Shown here piece by piece: positions 9,714 to 18,799 of a stretch of 64,000 nt of DNA. Below the pieces are notes generated by a model. The model saw nothing but the letters and a program-made list of their open reading frames with translations. It was not told the DNA's origin and did no database searches. The stretch is from the NCBI RefSeq assembly GCF_900129915.1, contig NZ_FQXH01000005.1, positions 298,982 through 362,981 on the forward strand, given 5' to 3'. Within the stretch, counting starts at the first letter, position 1, and every line of letters starts with the position of its first letter. Source of the stretch: Tepidibacter thalassicus DSM 15285. Its GTDB lineage: Bacteria; Bacillota; Clostridia; Peptostreptococcales; Peptostreptococcaceae. The position numbers and the translations under genes were made by a program.

Positions 9714-9752
9714 AAATTTGCTAACTTGTTTATAATACAAGTTAGCAAATTT
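9714..9752. terminator. Bidirectional terminator
   Basis: A 16-bp stem (AAATTTGCTAACTTGT with its complement) and a seven-base loop are flanked by A-run and T-run on opposite sides. It serves both the plus-strand Cache gene and the minus-strand holin-like gene, which converge here. Confidence 0.88.
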
Positions 9753-9766
9753 TTATTTAAAAAATA

Positions 9767-9991
9767 TCATTCATTTTCTTTTTGCTTGAGCTTTTCATCT
9801 AAAAACCAAGTTCCTTCTTTGGGATTAGATATAATTCCTGCTAAAGATAGTAATCCCAAAAATGCTTTTACAAGTTCATCGTAATTGCCAGGCAAAATTA
9901 AATTAATATCATATACTTTCAAACTATCAAATAAAATTGGAATAAAAGAAAATATAGACAACCAAAGACCGTAATTTTTCCATCTATTCAT
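9767..9991 (-). CDS. Phage-holin-like small membrane protein
   Basis: This 74-residue protein has two hydrophobic segments (about 9-25 and 39-54). The ending GIISNPKEGTWFLDEK resembles the phi-LC3 holin family, where a G-I-x-x-(D/N)-P motif closes the second helix. The AAAGGTGG ribosome site is well placed. No endolysin or other phage gene is nearby, so it is either a domesticated holin used for cell wall enzyme export or an unrelated small membrane protein. Confidence 0.55.
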   Translation of the reverse strand: MNRWKNYGLWLSIFSFIPILFDSLKVYDINLILPGNYDELVKAFLGLLSLAGIISNPKEGTWFLDEKLKQKENE

Positions 9992-10085
9992 CTAAAAAAC
10001 CACCTTTAAAATAATATTTATCTTTACTAAATATATATGCTTTTTTATTTTAAAGGTTCAATTTTTAATAAAAAATTTTAATATT

Positions 10086-10682
10086 TTATGCTAATAACAA
10101 TATATTTTCTGGATTGCCAATTTCTAATAATTTTTTCATTTGTTTTCTTGCATTTAAAAATTCCATATATCTTTTATCTGACAATCTCGAATCTCCATAC
10201 ACTCTCCAACCATTTATTTTTGTAAGTTTTAAAGAAGGATGTCCAATAAAACCAATTACATCTTTTAATGGATATCCTAAAAAAACACCTATCTCATCTG
10301 GTATATTTCCACTTTTCATTTTATCTATAATATAATCTAAATATTTATTCAAACTATACTCGTTAGGATATCCAATGCTTTTAAGAAATTTTAAATTTCT
10401 ATGTTCATTTAAAGTGTTGTCAAGTAATATTGGATTATAAAAAAACATTTTTGTACATTTATTACAATAACTAAATTCTCTAAATAAAATTTTATTAGTT
10501 TTACTTATAATATGTTTAACTTGATTTATTTTCGACATACTAAGTTTTTCTTTATTTGGAAAACTAACTATTTCTGCTGGTTTTGCGCTTAAAATAACAG
10601 GTCCCAGTAATTCTATAATCCATTTTATAAAATTATCATTTGCATTATTAAAACAAAAACAATTATTTAAATTTTTGTTCAT
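10086..10682 (-). CDS. DUF3793 family protein, probably iron regulated
   Basis: This 198-residue cytoplasmic protein starts at ATG 10682 behind GAAAGGA. The C-terminal signature is DUF3793-like: IGVFLGYPLKDVIGFIGH and KINGWRVYGD. Cysteines are at the N-terminus (NNCFCF) and in FSYCNKCTKMFF, a CxxC that could bind metal or a cluster. The family's function is unknown to me. The promoter region carries a 15/19 match to the Fur box, so a role in iron limitation is inferred. Confidence 0.75.
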   Translation of the reverse strand: MNKNLNNCFCFNNANDNFIKWIIELLGPVILSAKPAEIVSFPNKEKLSMSKINQVKHIISKTNKILFREFSYCNKCTKMFFYNPILLDNTLNEHRNLKFLKSIGYPNEYSLNKYLDYIIDKMKSGNIPDEIGVFLGYPLKDVIGFIGHPSLKLTKINGWRVYGDSRLSDKRYMEFLNARKQMKKLLEIGNPENILLLA

Positions 10683-10712
10683 AAAAATCATCCTTTCTTT
10701 GAAAAATATATT

Positions 10713-10731
10713 GATGATGAATATCATTTTC
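10713..10731 (-). promoter_or_regulatory. Fur box before the DUF3793 gene
   Basis: GATGATGAATATCATTTTC matches the classical 19-bp Fur consensus GATAATGATAATCATTATC at 15 positions and is itself nearly palindromic. It lies just downstream of a probable promoter, where bound Fur would block transcription. Confidence 0.65.
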
Positions 10732-10743
10732 AATTATATAATT

Positions 10744-10773
10744 ATATTATTATATTTTAATAAGCAATGTCAA
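10744..10773 (-). promoter_or_regulatory. Probable sigma-A promoter of the DUF3793 gene
   Basis: A perfect -35 TTGACA (10773-10768) is followed after 18 bases by TAATAT (10749-10744). The Fur box begins about 13 bases downstream. The -10 is imperfect and alternative AT-rich hexamers overlap it. Confidence 0.5.
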
Positions 10774-10798
10774 TTCTTTTGTAAATATTTTAAAACAA

Positions 10799-10829
10799 TA
10801 AAAATAGTGTGTATTTATACACACTATTT
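10799..10829 (-). terminator. Terminator after copA
   Basis: AATAGTGTGTA and its complement form an 11-bp stem with a short loop. On the minus strand a T-rich run follows immediately. It starts directly after the copA stop codon. Confidence 0.85.
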
Positions 10830-13277
10830 TTATTGTTTATTTGGTTTGAATTTTTTAAGTCTTAAAGCATTTGTAAGTACTGAAACAGAACTCAAACTCA
10901 TAGCTCCAGCTGCAATCATAGGATTTAAAAGAGGCCCTTTAAATATATATAGTATTCCCATGGCAACCGGTATTCCAATAGTATTATATGCAAATGCCCA
11001 AAACAGATTTTGTTTTATATTTTTAACTGTACTTTTACTTAATTGAATAGCTGTTACTACATCTAATAAATCACTTTTCATAAGAACAATATCAGCTGAT
11101 TCCATAGCAATATCAGTTCCTGAACCGATAGCTATTCCTATATCAGCTTGAGCAAGTGCGGGAGCATCATTTATTCCATCCCCAACCATAGCTACTATTT
11201 TACCTTGTTCTTGAATTTTTTTAACTTTATTTGCTTTATCTTGAGGAAGAACTTCTGCAAGCACTAAATCAATACCCACTTGTTTAGCTATTGCATTAGC
11301 AGTTCTTTTATTATCACCTGTTATCATTACAACTTCTATTCCCATTTCATGTAGTTTTTTAATAGCTTTTTTACTGCTATCTTTAACGGTATCAGCAACA
11401 GCTATTATTCCAGCTATATTATTATCTATAGCTATAAACATAGGAGTTTTTCCTTCATTAGCCAATTTATCTGAAATATATTCAAAATTTATCAAATCGA
11501 TATTTTTATCATTCATTAATTTTTTATTTCCAAGTAAAATTTCTTTTTCTTTTATTTTTACTTCTATTCCATGTCCAGGAATAGCATTAAAATATTCAAT
11601 ATTTATAAATGTTAAACCTTTCTTTTCAGCTTCTTTTACAATTGCCTCTCCAAGTGGATGTTCAGAACCTTTTTCTGCAGAAGCTGCAATTTGTAAAATA
11701 TAATCTTCTTTAATACTGTCTATAGTTATAATATCTGTTACTTTAGGTTTACCTTCTGTTATAGTACCTGTCTTGTCAAAAATAACAGTATTTATTTTGT
11801 GAGAAGTTTCTAATGCTTCCCCAGACTTTATTAAAACTCCATATTCAGCCCCTTTACCTGTACCAACCATTATAGCAGTTGGAGTTGCAAGACCTAAAGC
11901 ACAAGGGCAAGCTATAACAAGTACTGATATAAATATTGTAAGCGAAAATGCTATCGATTTTCCCGAAACAAGCCATAAAAGTGAAGAAATTATTGCAAGT
12001 GATATAACTATTGGTACAAAATATCCCGAAATAATATCTGCAAGTTTTGCTATAGGTGCTTTAGACCCTTGAGCATCTTCAACAAGTTTGATTATTTGAG
12101 ATAAAGCAGTATCTTTTCCTATTTTAGTTGCTCTGTACTTTATAACTCCATTTTTATTTATACTTGCACCAATTATTTTGCTTCCCTTAATTTTTTCAAC
12201 TGGTATACTTTCTCCTGTCAGCATTGACTCATCAACAGAAGTTGTACCTTCTATAACTTCTCCATCTACTGGAATTTTTTCACCTGGTTTAACTATTATA
12301 ATATCTCCAACTTCAACTTCATCTATAGAAATTACTTCTTCTTTTCCATTTTTAATTATTGTTGCTGTTTTAGGTTGAAGATCCATAAGTTTTTTAATAG
12401 CTTCTGATGTTTTTCCTTTTGAAACAGCTTCTAAATATTTGCCTAAAGTTATAAATGTAAGAATTCCACCTGCTGATTCAAAATATAATTGATGAACATA
12501 ATTTAAATTTCCTTTAAATATTTGATATACTGCAAATATTCCATATAAATATGCAGCTGTACTTCCTATTGCTATTAGTGAATCCATGTTAGGATTTCCT
12601 TTAAGTAAAGATTTAAATCCTACACTAAAAAATTTATTTCCTACAATTAATATTGGTGTTATTAATAAAAGTTGAATTAACGCAAAATTAAGTGGATTTG
12701 TATTTGGATTTATAAAATTGGGAAGATTTAATCCTACCATAGGACCCATTGAGATTGTCATAGCTGGTAAAATAAATATTAAAGATATAATAAATCTCAT
12801 CCACAGAATTTTTATTTCCTTTTGTTTTTTCTTTCTATCTTCATCAATTTGAACAATTTCTTCTATTGCCTTAAACCCAGCTTTCTCTATAGTTTTCTTA
12901 ATATCTCTTAATTTAACTTTAGATGAATCAAAAGTAATAGTTAATTTTTCATTAGCAATATTTATGCTTGATTCAATTACTCCATCTAATTTTTTTGTAA
13001 TATTTTCTATTGATTTTGCGCATGCAGCGCAACTCATTCCTTCTATTTTTAAAACTTCTGTTCTATCTTCAGTTTTTATATTGAAACCAATTTTTTCTAC
13101 TGCTTTTTTAATATCTATAACAGTAGATTTTTTTTCATCAAAAACTACTTTAAGTTTTTCAGATGCTAAATTTACACTAGCTTCATTAACCCCGTCTAAT
13201 TTTTTTATAGTTTTTTCTACTGATCTTGCACACGCAGCACAGCTCATACCTTCTATTTTGAAAATTTTTTCTTTCAT
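10830..13277 (-). CDS. copA: Copper-exporting P1B-type ATPase CopA
   Basis: This 815-residue pump exports Cu(I) across the membrane at the cost of ATP. It has two N-terminal heavy-metal-associated domains, each with GMSCAAC (first pair C13/C16, second pair near residue 85). Eight membrane helices include the ACPCAL transport motif. DKTGTIT carries the phosphorylated Asp, SEHPLGEAI contains the HP motif of metal pumps, and [12 protein letters not shown] is the hinge. The gene follows csoR by eight bases, so expression is copper induced. CPC together with the CsoR partner favours copper over zinc or cadmium. Confidence 0.96.
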   Translation of the reverse strand: MKEKIFKIEGMSCAACARSVEKTIKKLDGVNEASVNLASEKLKVVFDEKKSTVIDIKKAVEKIGFNIKTEDRTEVLKIEGMSCAACAKSIENITKKLDGVIESSINIANEKLTITFDSSKVKLRDIKKTIEKAGFKAIEEIVQIDEDRKKKQKEIKILWMRFIISLIFILPAMTISMGPMVGLNLPNFINPNTNPLNFALIQLLLITPILIVGNKFFSVGFKSLLKGNPNMDSLIAIGSTAAYLYGIFAVYQIFKGNLNYVHQLYFESAGGILTFITLGKYLEAVSKGKTSEAIKKLMDLQPKTATIIKNGKEEVISIDEVEVGDIIIVKPGEKIPVDGEVIEGTTSVDESMLTGESIPVEKIKGSKIIGASINKNGVIKYRATKIGKDTALSQIIKLVEDAQGSKAPIAKLADIISGYFVPIVISLAIISSLLWLVSGKSIAFSLTIFISVLVIACPCALGLATPTAIMVGTGKGAEYGVLIKSGEALETSHKINTVIFDKTGTITEGKPKVTDIITIDSIKEDYILQIAASAEKGSEHPLGEAIVKEAEKKGLTFINIEYFNAIPGHGIEVKIKEKEILLGNKKLMNDKNIDLINFEYISDKLANEGKTPMFIAIDNNIAGIIAVADTVKDSSKKAIKKLHEMGIEVVMITGDNKRTANAIAKQVGIDLVLAEVLPQDKANKVKKIQEQGKIVAMVGDGINDAPALAQADIGIAIGSGTDIAMESADIVLMKSDLLDVVTAIQLSKSTVKNIKQNLFWAFAYNTIGIPVAMGILYIFKGPLLNPMIAAGAMSLSSVSVLTNALRLKKFKPNKQ

Positions 13278-13285
13278 GTATTCAC

Positions 13286-13552
13286 CTACTTTCCAGTTAT
13301 TTTCTCTAAAATTTTCATAACTTCTTCTATTTTTTCTTCACCTTGATCATTTTTAAATGCTTCTTTAACACAACTATTTAAATGTTGTTTTAAAATAATC
13401 ATATTTGCTTTTTTTAGAAGCGATTGTGCCGCTATTATTTGATTTGATATGTCAACACAATATCTACCTTCTTCTATCATTTTTATAATGCCGTCTATCT
13501 GACCTTTAGAGGTTTTTAACATTTGTATTGCTTTTTTATGTTGATCAGTCAT
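13286..13552 (-). CDS. csoR: Copper-sensing repressor CsoR
   Basis: This 88-residue all-helical repressor releases DNA on binding Cu(I). The ligands Cys32, His57 and Cys61 (GRYCVD, KQHLNSC) are all present, which separates it from FrmR and RcnR relatives. GGAGGG precedes the ATG. A G/C-rich palindrome typical of CsoR operators lies just upstream, and copA follows eight bases downstream. Confidence 0.94.
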   Translation of the reverse strand: MTDQHKKAIQMLKTSKGQIDGIIKMIEEGRYCVDISNQIIAAQSLLKKANMIILKQHLNSCVKEAFKNDQGEEKIEEVMKILEKITGK

Positions 13553-13566
13553 TATAACCCTCCTCC

Positions 13567-13584
13567 CTACCCCTCAGGGGGGTG
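13567..13584 (-). promoter_or_regulatory. CsoR operator
   Basis: CACCCCCCTGAGGGGTAG on the minus strand is a C-tract/G-tract inverted repeat around a central TGA, as in known CsoR sites. In such AT-rich DNA it stands out. It lies between the -10 and the csoR ribosome site. Confidence 0.82.
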
Positions 13585-13596
13585 TTCTTTAATTTT

Positions 13597-13625
13597 ATTA
13601 AACCACAAATGATAATCAATGTCAA
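13597..13625 (-). promoter_or_regulatory. Promoter of the csoR-copA operon
   Basis: The -35 TTGACA (13625-13620), a 17-base spacer and the -10 TTTAAT (13602-13597) form a near-consensus sigma-A promoter. The CsoR operator starts about six bases past the predicted transcription start. Confidence 0.8.
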
Positions 13626-13640
13626 TATTTTATATAACAA

Positions 13641-13668
13641 AAAACACCTACTTTTTAGTAGATGCTTT
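13641..13668 (-). terminator. Terminator after the SDR gene
   Basis: On the minus strand CATCTACT pairs with AGTAGGTG (one G-U) around a short A-rich loop and is followed by six T. It lies 12 bases after the SDR stop. Confidence 0.75.
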
Positions 13669-13679
13669 TTGTTATTCAT

Positions 13680-14378
13680 CTATAATTTTTTTCTTTTAAT
13701 CATGTGTTTTTGAGGTTTTAAAGTTATATCTGTAATGACAACTCCTTCTCTTTGATTTAATATCATTTCAACAGCCATGGCTATTTCTTCTGGTTTAATA
13801 TAACTTTCAGGAGTATCTCCTTCTTGAAAGTTAGCATTTCTATAAAAGTTAGATTTAGTTATATCTGGATGTATAGTAATTACTTTAAGTCCATATTTTC
13901 TCGCTTCATCAAATAAACTATTAGAAAAATGTGAAAGTCCTGCTTTTGTAGCTCCATATGCACAACCATAAACACTAGATTTTTTAGCTGTTATGGAAGA
14001 TATATTTATTATAAAACCTGAATTCTTTTTTAAATCTCTAAGAAGTAATTGAGTTATTATAAGTGGTGCTTCAAAATTAATTACAACCATTTCGTGAATT
14101 TTTTTAGGATTTAATTCTTCATGAAAACCAAAATAACCAACACCAGCATTATTTACGAGAATATATATTTCCTCATTTTTTCTTATTTCTCTTATTTTTT
14201 CGCAAAGCATAGAAATGTTCATAATATCACAAATAATTGGTATAAAATATTCATTTTTAATATTATTTCGAGAAAAATCCCTTCCTATCCCATAAACTTT
14301 ATAACCTAATTTTATTAAAATTTTACTAATTTCAAATCCAATTCCAGAGGAAGCACCTGTAACGATAGCTGTTTTCAT
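13680..14378 (-). CDS. Short-chain dehydrogenase/reductase
   Basis: This 232-residue NAD(P)-dependent oxidoreductase has the classical SDR layout: TGASSGIGF for cofactor binding, NNAGVG, a Ser in INISSITA, and the catalytic YGATK (Tyr-x3-Lys). The start is placed at ATG 14378, ten bases after GAAAGGAATAG; an earlier ATG overlaps the end of the upstream gene and lacks a ribosome site. The substrate cannot be told. It follows the spore photoproduct lyase gene closely, so the two are probably co-transcribed. Confidence 0.88.
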   Translation of the reverse strand: MKTAIVTGASSGIGFEISKILIKLGYKVYGIGRDFSRNNIKNEYFIPIICDIMNISMLCEKIREIRKNEEIYILVNNAGVGYFGFHEELNPKKIHEMVVINFEAPLIITQLLLRDLKKNSGFIINISSITAKKSSVYGCAYGATKAGLSHFSNSLFDEARKYGLKVITIHPDITKSNFYRNANFQEGDTPESYIKPEEIAMAVEMILNQREGVVITDITLKPQKHMIKRKKL

Positions 14379-14392
14379 AATTACTATTCCTT

Positions 14393-15403
14393 TCATATAT
14401 ATATTTTTTCTTCTGGTACATATTTTTTTATAAGTTGATAAACATATTTAATCATATTTTCAGATAATTTATAATCATAACTGCATATACCATCAACTGT
14501 TTCAAAAGGATAATTTAATATAACAGAATCAAATCTTTGTTTTCTCATCTTTTTTAAATAATCTTTTGAAACTCTAAAAACACCTATACTAATATCGTGT
14601 ATTTTTTCTCTTGGCAAATTTAAAAAAGTAGCTTCTATTAGATTTTTATAATATTTCTTCCATTCTTTTACATAAAGCATTGGATCAAAACACAATCTAA
14701 CTTTCCAACCTTTATCAATAGCTTCATTTATAGCTAATAATCTATCTTGTAAAGAAGGAGTTCTTTTTTCATATTTTTTTATAATTTCATTTGGAGATAA
14801 TGTCCATGCTAAAATAATATTTTCTATTGGTTCTACATTTTTTATTGAATTAAAATTAGCGCTTTTTGTTCTCAATTCAACATTTAAGTCATTGTGTTTT
14901 TTGGCAAAATTAATCCATTTATTTCCATAACCAATTATATTTTCAAAAGCTAGAATATCTGTATCATAAGAAATACAAAGATATATAGGATGTTTTTTTA
15001 AAAGTCTTTCAACTTCACTAAAAATATCTTCAATGTTTACAAATATTACTATATTAGCTGATGTATACATTCCTTGCAAATAACAATATTCACAATCATA
15101 TATACAATTCATTATAGTTGAAGTATAATAAAAATAATTATTTCCAAAGTCTTCACAAACTGAAGCTCCTTTATATATTAAATTATCATTTTTTATTGCA
15201 AGAATTAATTTAGGACTTTGCTTTTGCAAACTAAAATTTTGATGACTTCTAGAAAACACATCTTTATAATGGTTAATTTCAATAATTTCAATTTTAGAAA
15301 AATGATTTAATATTTTACTTGTATTAGGATGATTTAACGCATTTTTTTCAATGTATATATGTGAAAAATAAGGATTAAATAAGTTTTTGTTTAATTTCTG
15401 CAA
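14393..15403 (-). CDS. splB: Spore photoproduct lyase (radical SAM)
   Basis: This enzyme reverses the UV-induced spore thymine dimer during germination, using SAM and a 4Fe-4S cluster. The cluster motif is C100-x3-C104-x2-C107 (MNCIYDCEYCYLQG), counted from TTG 15403. Cys143 (YLCISYD) is in the expected place for the hydrogen-donor cysteine. SHIYIEKNALNHP at the start and RSHQNFSLQKQSPKLILA fit clostridial SPL. TTG 15403 follows GAGGGGAAGAGG; ATG 15421 lacks a ribosome site. The gene overlaps the nucleosidase-like gene upstream by 29 bases, implying translational coupling. Confidence 0.9.
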   Translation of the reverse strand: MQKLNKNLFNPYFSHIYIEKNALNHPNTSKILNHFSKIEIIEINHYKDVFSRSHQNFSLQKQSPKLILAIKNDNLIYKGASVCEDFGNNYFYYTSTIMNCIYDCEYCYLQGMYTSANIVIFVNIEDIFSEVERLLKKHPIYLCISYDTDILAFENIIGYGNKWINFAKKHNDLNVELRTKSANFNSIKNVEPIENIILAWTLSPNEIIKKYEKRTPSLQDRLLAINEAIDKGWKVRLCFDPMLYVKEWKKYYKNLIEATFLNLPREKIHDISIGVFRVSKDYLKKMRKQRFDSVILNYPFETVDGICSYDYKLSENMIKYVYQLIKKYVPEEKIYI

Positions 15404-16199
15404 AGTACCTCTTCCCCTCATTTTTAGATTTACATTTTATATTTATATATGTATTTATTATATTTGTAAAGTCATTATACTGAAGTTTGTAATATATAAA
15501 TAATTGTTTTAATTGATTTTTCATGGTAGAAGATAATTTTAAATTTTTTACTAAACAATCTAATGTTTCTTGTTCTTTTTGGGATAATACATTTGAGTCA
15601 TATAAAAATCCAAGTTTTATTTCGGTTACCCAATTTATAATTTGTGTAGCTTTATCTTCAATTAATTTTAAAACTATATTTTGATTTAAATTTTCAGTAT
15701 TTAAATGATCTGAAACTATTTTTATAAAAAAAATCTGATGAGTTTGTAAAAATACTGTAGCTGCTTGATATATACCTGAAGATTCCATGTCTAAAAGTTG
15801 ACCTTCAAATTTTATGTTGTTATTGTCAACAACTAAAGAACAAGTTTCTATGCTTGCTTCTTTAAAAGGATGTTTAAAAATTATATCAGGATAAAAAGTT
15901 TTTTTTGTATCACTTTCTATGATTTTATTGCATAGAAATACAGATCCTATTGATGTATTTTTATTTTTTGCACCACATACACCAATATTAATGAACAAAT
16001 CAGAATTTTTTGGCTTATATTTTGAAAATAAATACGTAACTGCAATAGTAGCTTTTATTTTTCCTACTCCTGTAATAAGTAATATTACATTTTCATTTTT
16101 AAATATTTGAAATTTACGAGAGTTACAGTCTTTTTTTAAATTTAATTTTTTTATAAACGGATATGCTTCATAATACATGGATGTACATATAAATATCAT
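15375..16199 (-). CDS. MTA/SAH nucleosidase-like protein with C-terminal extension
   Basis: This 274-residue protein belongs to the PNP/UDP phosphorylase superfamily. Counterparts of the MTA/SAH nucleosidase active site are visible: Glu11 near the start (MYYEAYP), a glycine-rich ITGVGK, FINIGVCG, LLDMESSG for ribose binding, and VSDHL with the general-acid Asp. The last 75 residues or so (from about 200) form an extra helical region of no known family. The gene overlaps the spore photoproduct lyase start. Family members cleave 5'-deoxyadenosine, the by-product of radical SAM enzymes. Confidence 0.75.
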   Translation of the reverse strand: MIFICTSMYYEAYPFIKKLNLKKDCNSRKFQIFKNENVILLITGVGKIKATIAVTYLFSKYKPKNSDLFINIGVCGAKNKNTSIGSVFLCNKIIESDTKKTFYPDIIFKHPFKEASIETCSLVVDNNNIKFEGQLLDMESSGIYQAATVFLQTHQIFFIKIVSDHLNTENLNQNIVLKLIEDKATQIINWVTEIKLGFLYDSNVLSQKEQETLDCLVKNLKLSSTMKNQLKQLFIYYKLQYNDFTNIINTYINIKCKSKNEGKRYFAEIKQKLI

Positions 16200-16221
16200 G
16201 TTAATTACCTCACTATTGTAT

Positions 16222-16812
16222 TTAATTATTTTTAAAATAAGTGTCGATAATTTTTTCAGCTAATCTTTTTTGAGTATTAGCTTGAGCAATTAACATTATA
16301 ACTATTAAAAAAAGTTGTGCTAAATCTTGGTTTTCATTATCTAAGTTTTTTACTTTTTCTTTTATAGAATATATGTTCTTTGAAAGAGAATTTTCAAATT
16401 CATCAATTGCATTATCTTTAAGTTCTAAAAAAATAGAATAAATATCTTCTAAAGATATAATATCATCTTCTGTGTTTGTCATATCTTTTAAAATAGGACC
16501 AAATAATTCTTTAATATCATCTAATGTTAATATTTGCTTTAAATAATATACCAAAATCATTAATATAATATGTTGTTTAGTGTATTTTTTATTTTCTGGG
16601 GGCATTAAAATTCCGTGTTTTGTATAATTATTAATCATCGTTTTAGTTAGAATTTTATCATTTTCATGTCTTTTTAAATTACCTAATTTTTCATCTATAA
16701 AATTAGTTACTTGATCCATATATAATTTTAAATCTGGAATATCTGTTAGAAGAACTTTATCACCTAAATATAAATCTTTTACTAGTTTGATTAATTCAGT
16801 TTCATTTATCAT
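16222..16812 (-). CDS. DUF1836 protein
   Basis: This 196-residue protein starts at ATG 16812 behind GAGGTGA. The conserved core resembles a MerR-like winged helix: LTKTMINNYTKHGIL, then PPENKKYTKQHI and LTLDDIKELF. A helical C-terminal half has a hydrophobic run at about 165-180. Family members are described only as DUF1836. It lies 23 bases ahead of the nucleosidase/SPL genes and may be a regulator for them; that is inference. Confidence 0.8.
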   Translation of the reverse strand: MINETELIKLVKDLYLGDKVLLTDIPDLKLYMDQVTNFIDEKLGNLKRHENDKILTKTMINNYTKHGILMPPENKKYTKQHIILMILVYYLKQILTLDDIKELFGPILKDMTNTEDDIISLEDIYSIFLELKDNAIDEFENSLSKNIYSIKEKVKNLDNENQDLAQLFLIVIMLIAQANTQKRLAEKIIDTYFKNN

Positions 16813-17098
16813 AAATATCACCTCATCTATATAATATAGTATTTAAAACTATATATCAATATGTAGATGATTTATCATGCTATATTTATAGAAATTTTAA
16901 GAAAACAAAAGAATTATAGATATAATTTAATCTAATCTATAATATTAAGCAATAATATAGCAAAATAAAACTTTATATTTTTTCATCTATATATTATCAT
17001 ATAAATATGCAGATAAGTAGTTTTTAAAACTATTTATTATAATTATCAACAACACATTATGTTGTGATTAAATTTTAAAATAAAAGGAGTGTATTAAA
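16813..17098. other. Intergenic region between divergent operons
   Basis: This 286-bp AT-rich region separates the DUF1836 operon from the YbjQ/PspA operon. An inverted repeat with nine-base arms (ATTATAGAT at 16913-16921, ATCTATAAT at 16935-16943) lies in the middle. A TATAAT at 17038-17043 is followed by an ACAACA-CATTA-TGTTGT inverted repeat at 17049-17065, close to the YbjQ ribosome site. The -35 is poor, so this promoter may use another sigma factor or an activator. No gene was seen. Confidence 0.5.
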
Positions 17099-17419
17099 AT
17101 GATAATTACTACAACTAACAATATCGAAGGAAAAAAAATTAAGGAGTATAAAGGAGTAGTATTTGGTGAAGTTATAACAGGAGTAAATATAGTTAAAGAT
17201 TTCATGGCAGGAATTAGAGATATATTTGGTGGAAGGTCTCAATCTTACGAAAATGAACTTATAAAAGCTAGAGAAGAAGCTATAGAAGAAATGAAAATAA
17301 AAGCTAGAAATTTAGGAGCAGATGCTATAATAGGAATTGATATTGATTACGAAGTTTTAGGTCAAAGTGGAAGTATTATGATGGTTACAGTTTCTGGAAC
17401 TGCTGTTGTATTTGAATAA
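17099..17419 (+). CDS. YbjQ family (UPF0145) protein
   Basis: This 106-residue protein is full length for UPF0145: starts with ITTTNNIEG, has the Gly-rich [17 protein letters not shown], and [14 protein letters not shown]. YbjQ proteins form pentameric beta-sandwich rings; a heavy-metal-binding label is sometimes used without firm biochemical support. AAAAGGAG precedes the ATG. It leads an operon with pspA, suggesting a membrane-stress role here. Confidence 0.9.
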   Translation: MIITTTNNIEGKKIKEYKGVVFGEVITGVNIVKDFMAGIRDIFGGRSQSYENELIKAREEAIEEMKIKARNLGADAIIGIDIDYEVLGQSGSIMMVTVSGTAVVFE

Positions 17420-17443
17420 AATTTATAAATCGGAGGGATAAAA

Positions 17444-18103
17444 ATGGGAATTTTAAAAAGGATAAGTAATATAATAAAAGGAAAAGCTAATTCAGCACTT
17501 GATAATATAGAAAATCCGATTGAACTTTTAGATTTAAAAATCAAAGAAATGGAAGAAAGTTTAAACAAAGCAAAACTCTCTTCTGCTGAGGTTATAGGAA
17601 ATTGTCATACTATAAAAAAACAATTAGAACAGGTACAAAAAGAAGTTCAAGATTATGATGAAAAAATCAAACTAGCTTTAAGTAAAAACAATGAAGAATT
17701 AGCTAAAAAAGCTTTACAAAGAAAATTAGATTTAGATAAAAAATATGAAAGTTTAAAAAAATCTTATGAAGAATCTAGGGCTAAAGCTGATGAATTAAAG
17801 AAAAAATTAATAAGTTTAGAAGAAGAAATAATAAAAACTAGACAGTATAGAGATGAAGCAGCTGCCAGACTTAATAGTGCTGAAGCTTCTAAGAAAGTAA
17901 ATGAAATACTATCAAATATAGATGCAGGTCATAATAGTATAAATATAGATGATATAGAAAGAAAGATTCAAAACAAAGAAGCTTTAGCTGAAGGTATTGC
18001 TGAACTAAAAGATAATACAATGTCATTGGATAAAGAATTTGAAAAATTAGAAAGTGAAATAGATTTAGATGCAGAACTTCAAAAATATAAAAACCAATCA
18101 TAA
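17444..18103 (+). CDS. pspA: PspA/IM30 phage-shock protein
   Basis: This 219-residue, almost wholly helical coiled-coil protein has the PspA opening MGILKRISNIIKGKANSALD and ENPIELLDLKIKEMEE. The N-terminal helix is amphipathic and binds membranes; the rest polymerises into ESCRT-III-like rods that stabilise damaged membrane. It follows YbjQ by 24 bases with GGAGGG before the ATG. There is no pspF; other partners are the two downstream genes. Confidence 0.93.
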   Translation: MGILKRISNIIKGKANSALDNIENPIELLDLKIKEMEESLNKAKLSSAEVIGNCHTIKKQLEQVQKEVQDYDEKIKLALSKNNEELAKKALQRKLDLDKKYESLKKSYEESRAKADELKKKLISLEEEIIKTRQYRDEAAARLNSAEASKKVNEILSNIDAGHNSINIDDIERKIQNKEALAEGIAELKDNTMSLDKEFEKLESEIDLDAELQKYKNQS

Positions 18104-18115
18104 TAGGTGATTAAA

Positions 18116-18778
18116 ATGGCTAATATAGAAAATTTTTTAAAAGAAGAGCAAGATAAATACGAAAAAATATACATAGACATTAATTATGCAATAGATAATA
18201 TATCAGATTTTATATCGAAAGAAAATATTTCTAAGAGAAAATACGTGTCAAAACTTGGTGTTATTAAAAATTATTTAGATTTGATAAAAAATACAAATGA
18301 TAAATTAAACAAAAAAAGTATATTCAAATTATTTAATAATAAAGATAAATATAAAAATGATTTAATCAAATATAAAATTGAGCATGATAGAGATTTTAAG
18401 CAGTTAAACAACTGCTTAAAATGCTCATGCTTAAATTGTGTGAAAGAGTGTAATTTTGATACGTGTTTAGGATGTAGATTTGATTCTAAAATAGTATATT
18501 GTGATCATGAAAAAATAAATGTAACTGCTCATCATAACTTTATATTAGATTTAATTAATAATAATACAGGGGAAAAAGATAAATACGAAGTATTAGCTAC
18601 TATACAAGATATAAGCAAAGATAAAAGGTATATAGTAATTAGAAATATTAATGATTTTAATGAAAAATATATTTTATATTATTATCCAGGAATTATAGAA
18701 GATAGTTACGGAGAAATTACAGATGTTGAAGAATTTGATTATATTGCACAAATATTTAGTTCTTGTAATTTAGAATAA
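18116..18778 (+). CDS. Cys-rich protein with DUF1292-like C-terminus, PspA-associated
   Basis: I do not recognise a named family for the whole. The 220-residue protein starts at ATG 18116 behind AGGTGAT. Residues about 1-95 are helical and charged. A cluster of about eight cysteines at 98-125 (CLKCSCLNC, CNFDTCLGC, YCDH) looks like a compact zinc-binding module. The C-terminal 80 residues resemble DUF1292: EVLATIQDISKDKRYIVI and VEEFDYIAQIF. It sits 12 bases after pspA, so a role in the same membrane-stress response is likely. Confidence 0.65.
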   Translation: MANIENFLKEEQDKYEKIYIDINYAIDNISDFISKENISKRKYVSKLGVIKNYLDLIKNTNDKLNKKSIFKLFNNKDKYKNDLIKYKIEHDRDFKQLNNCLKCSCLNCVKECNFDTCLGCRFDSKIVYCDHEKINVTAHHNFILDLINNNTGEKDKYEVLATIQDISKDKRYIVIRNINDFNEKYILYYYPGIIEDSYGEITDVEEFDYIAQIFSSCNLE

Positions 18779-18799
18779 AAATTCAGGGGTTGAAATTTA

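Noticed and set aside
9767..9991. A prophage remnant around the holin-like gene
   Set aside because: No lysin, capsid, integrase or attachment site is visible within several kilobases.
12964..13320. A 118-residue frame opposite the N-terminus of copA
   Set aside because: It mirrors the two metal-binding domains of copA and repeats with them; no translation signals.
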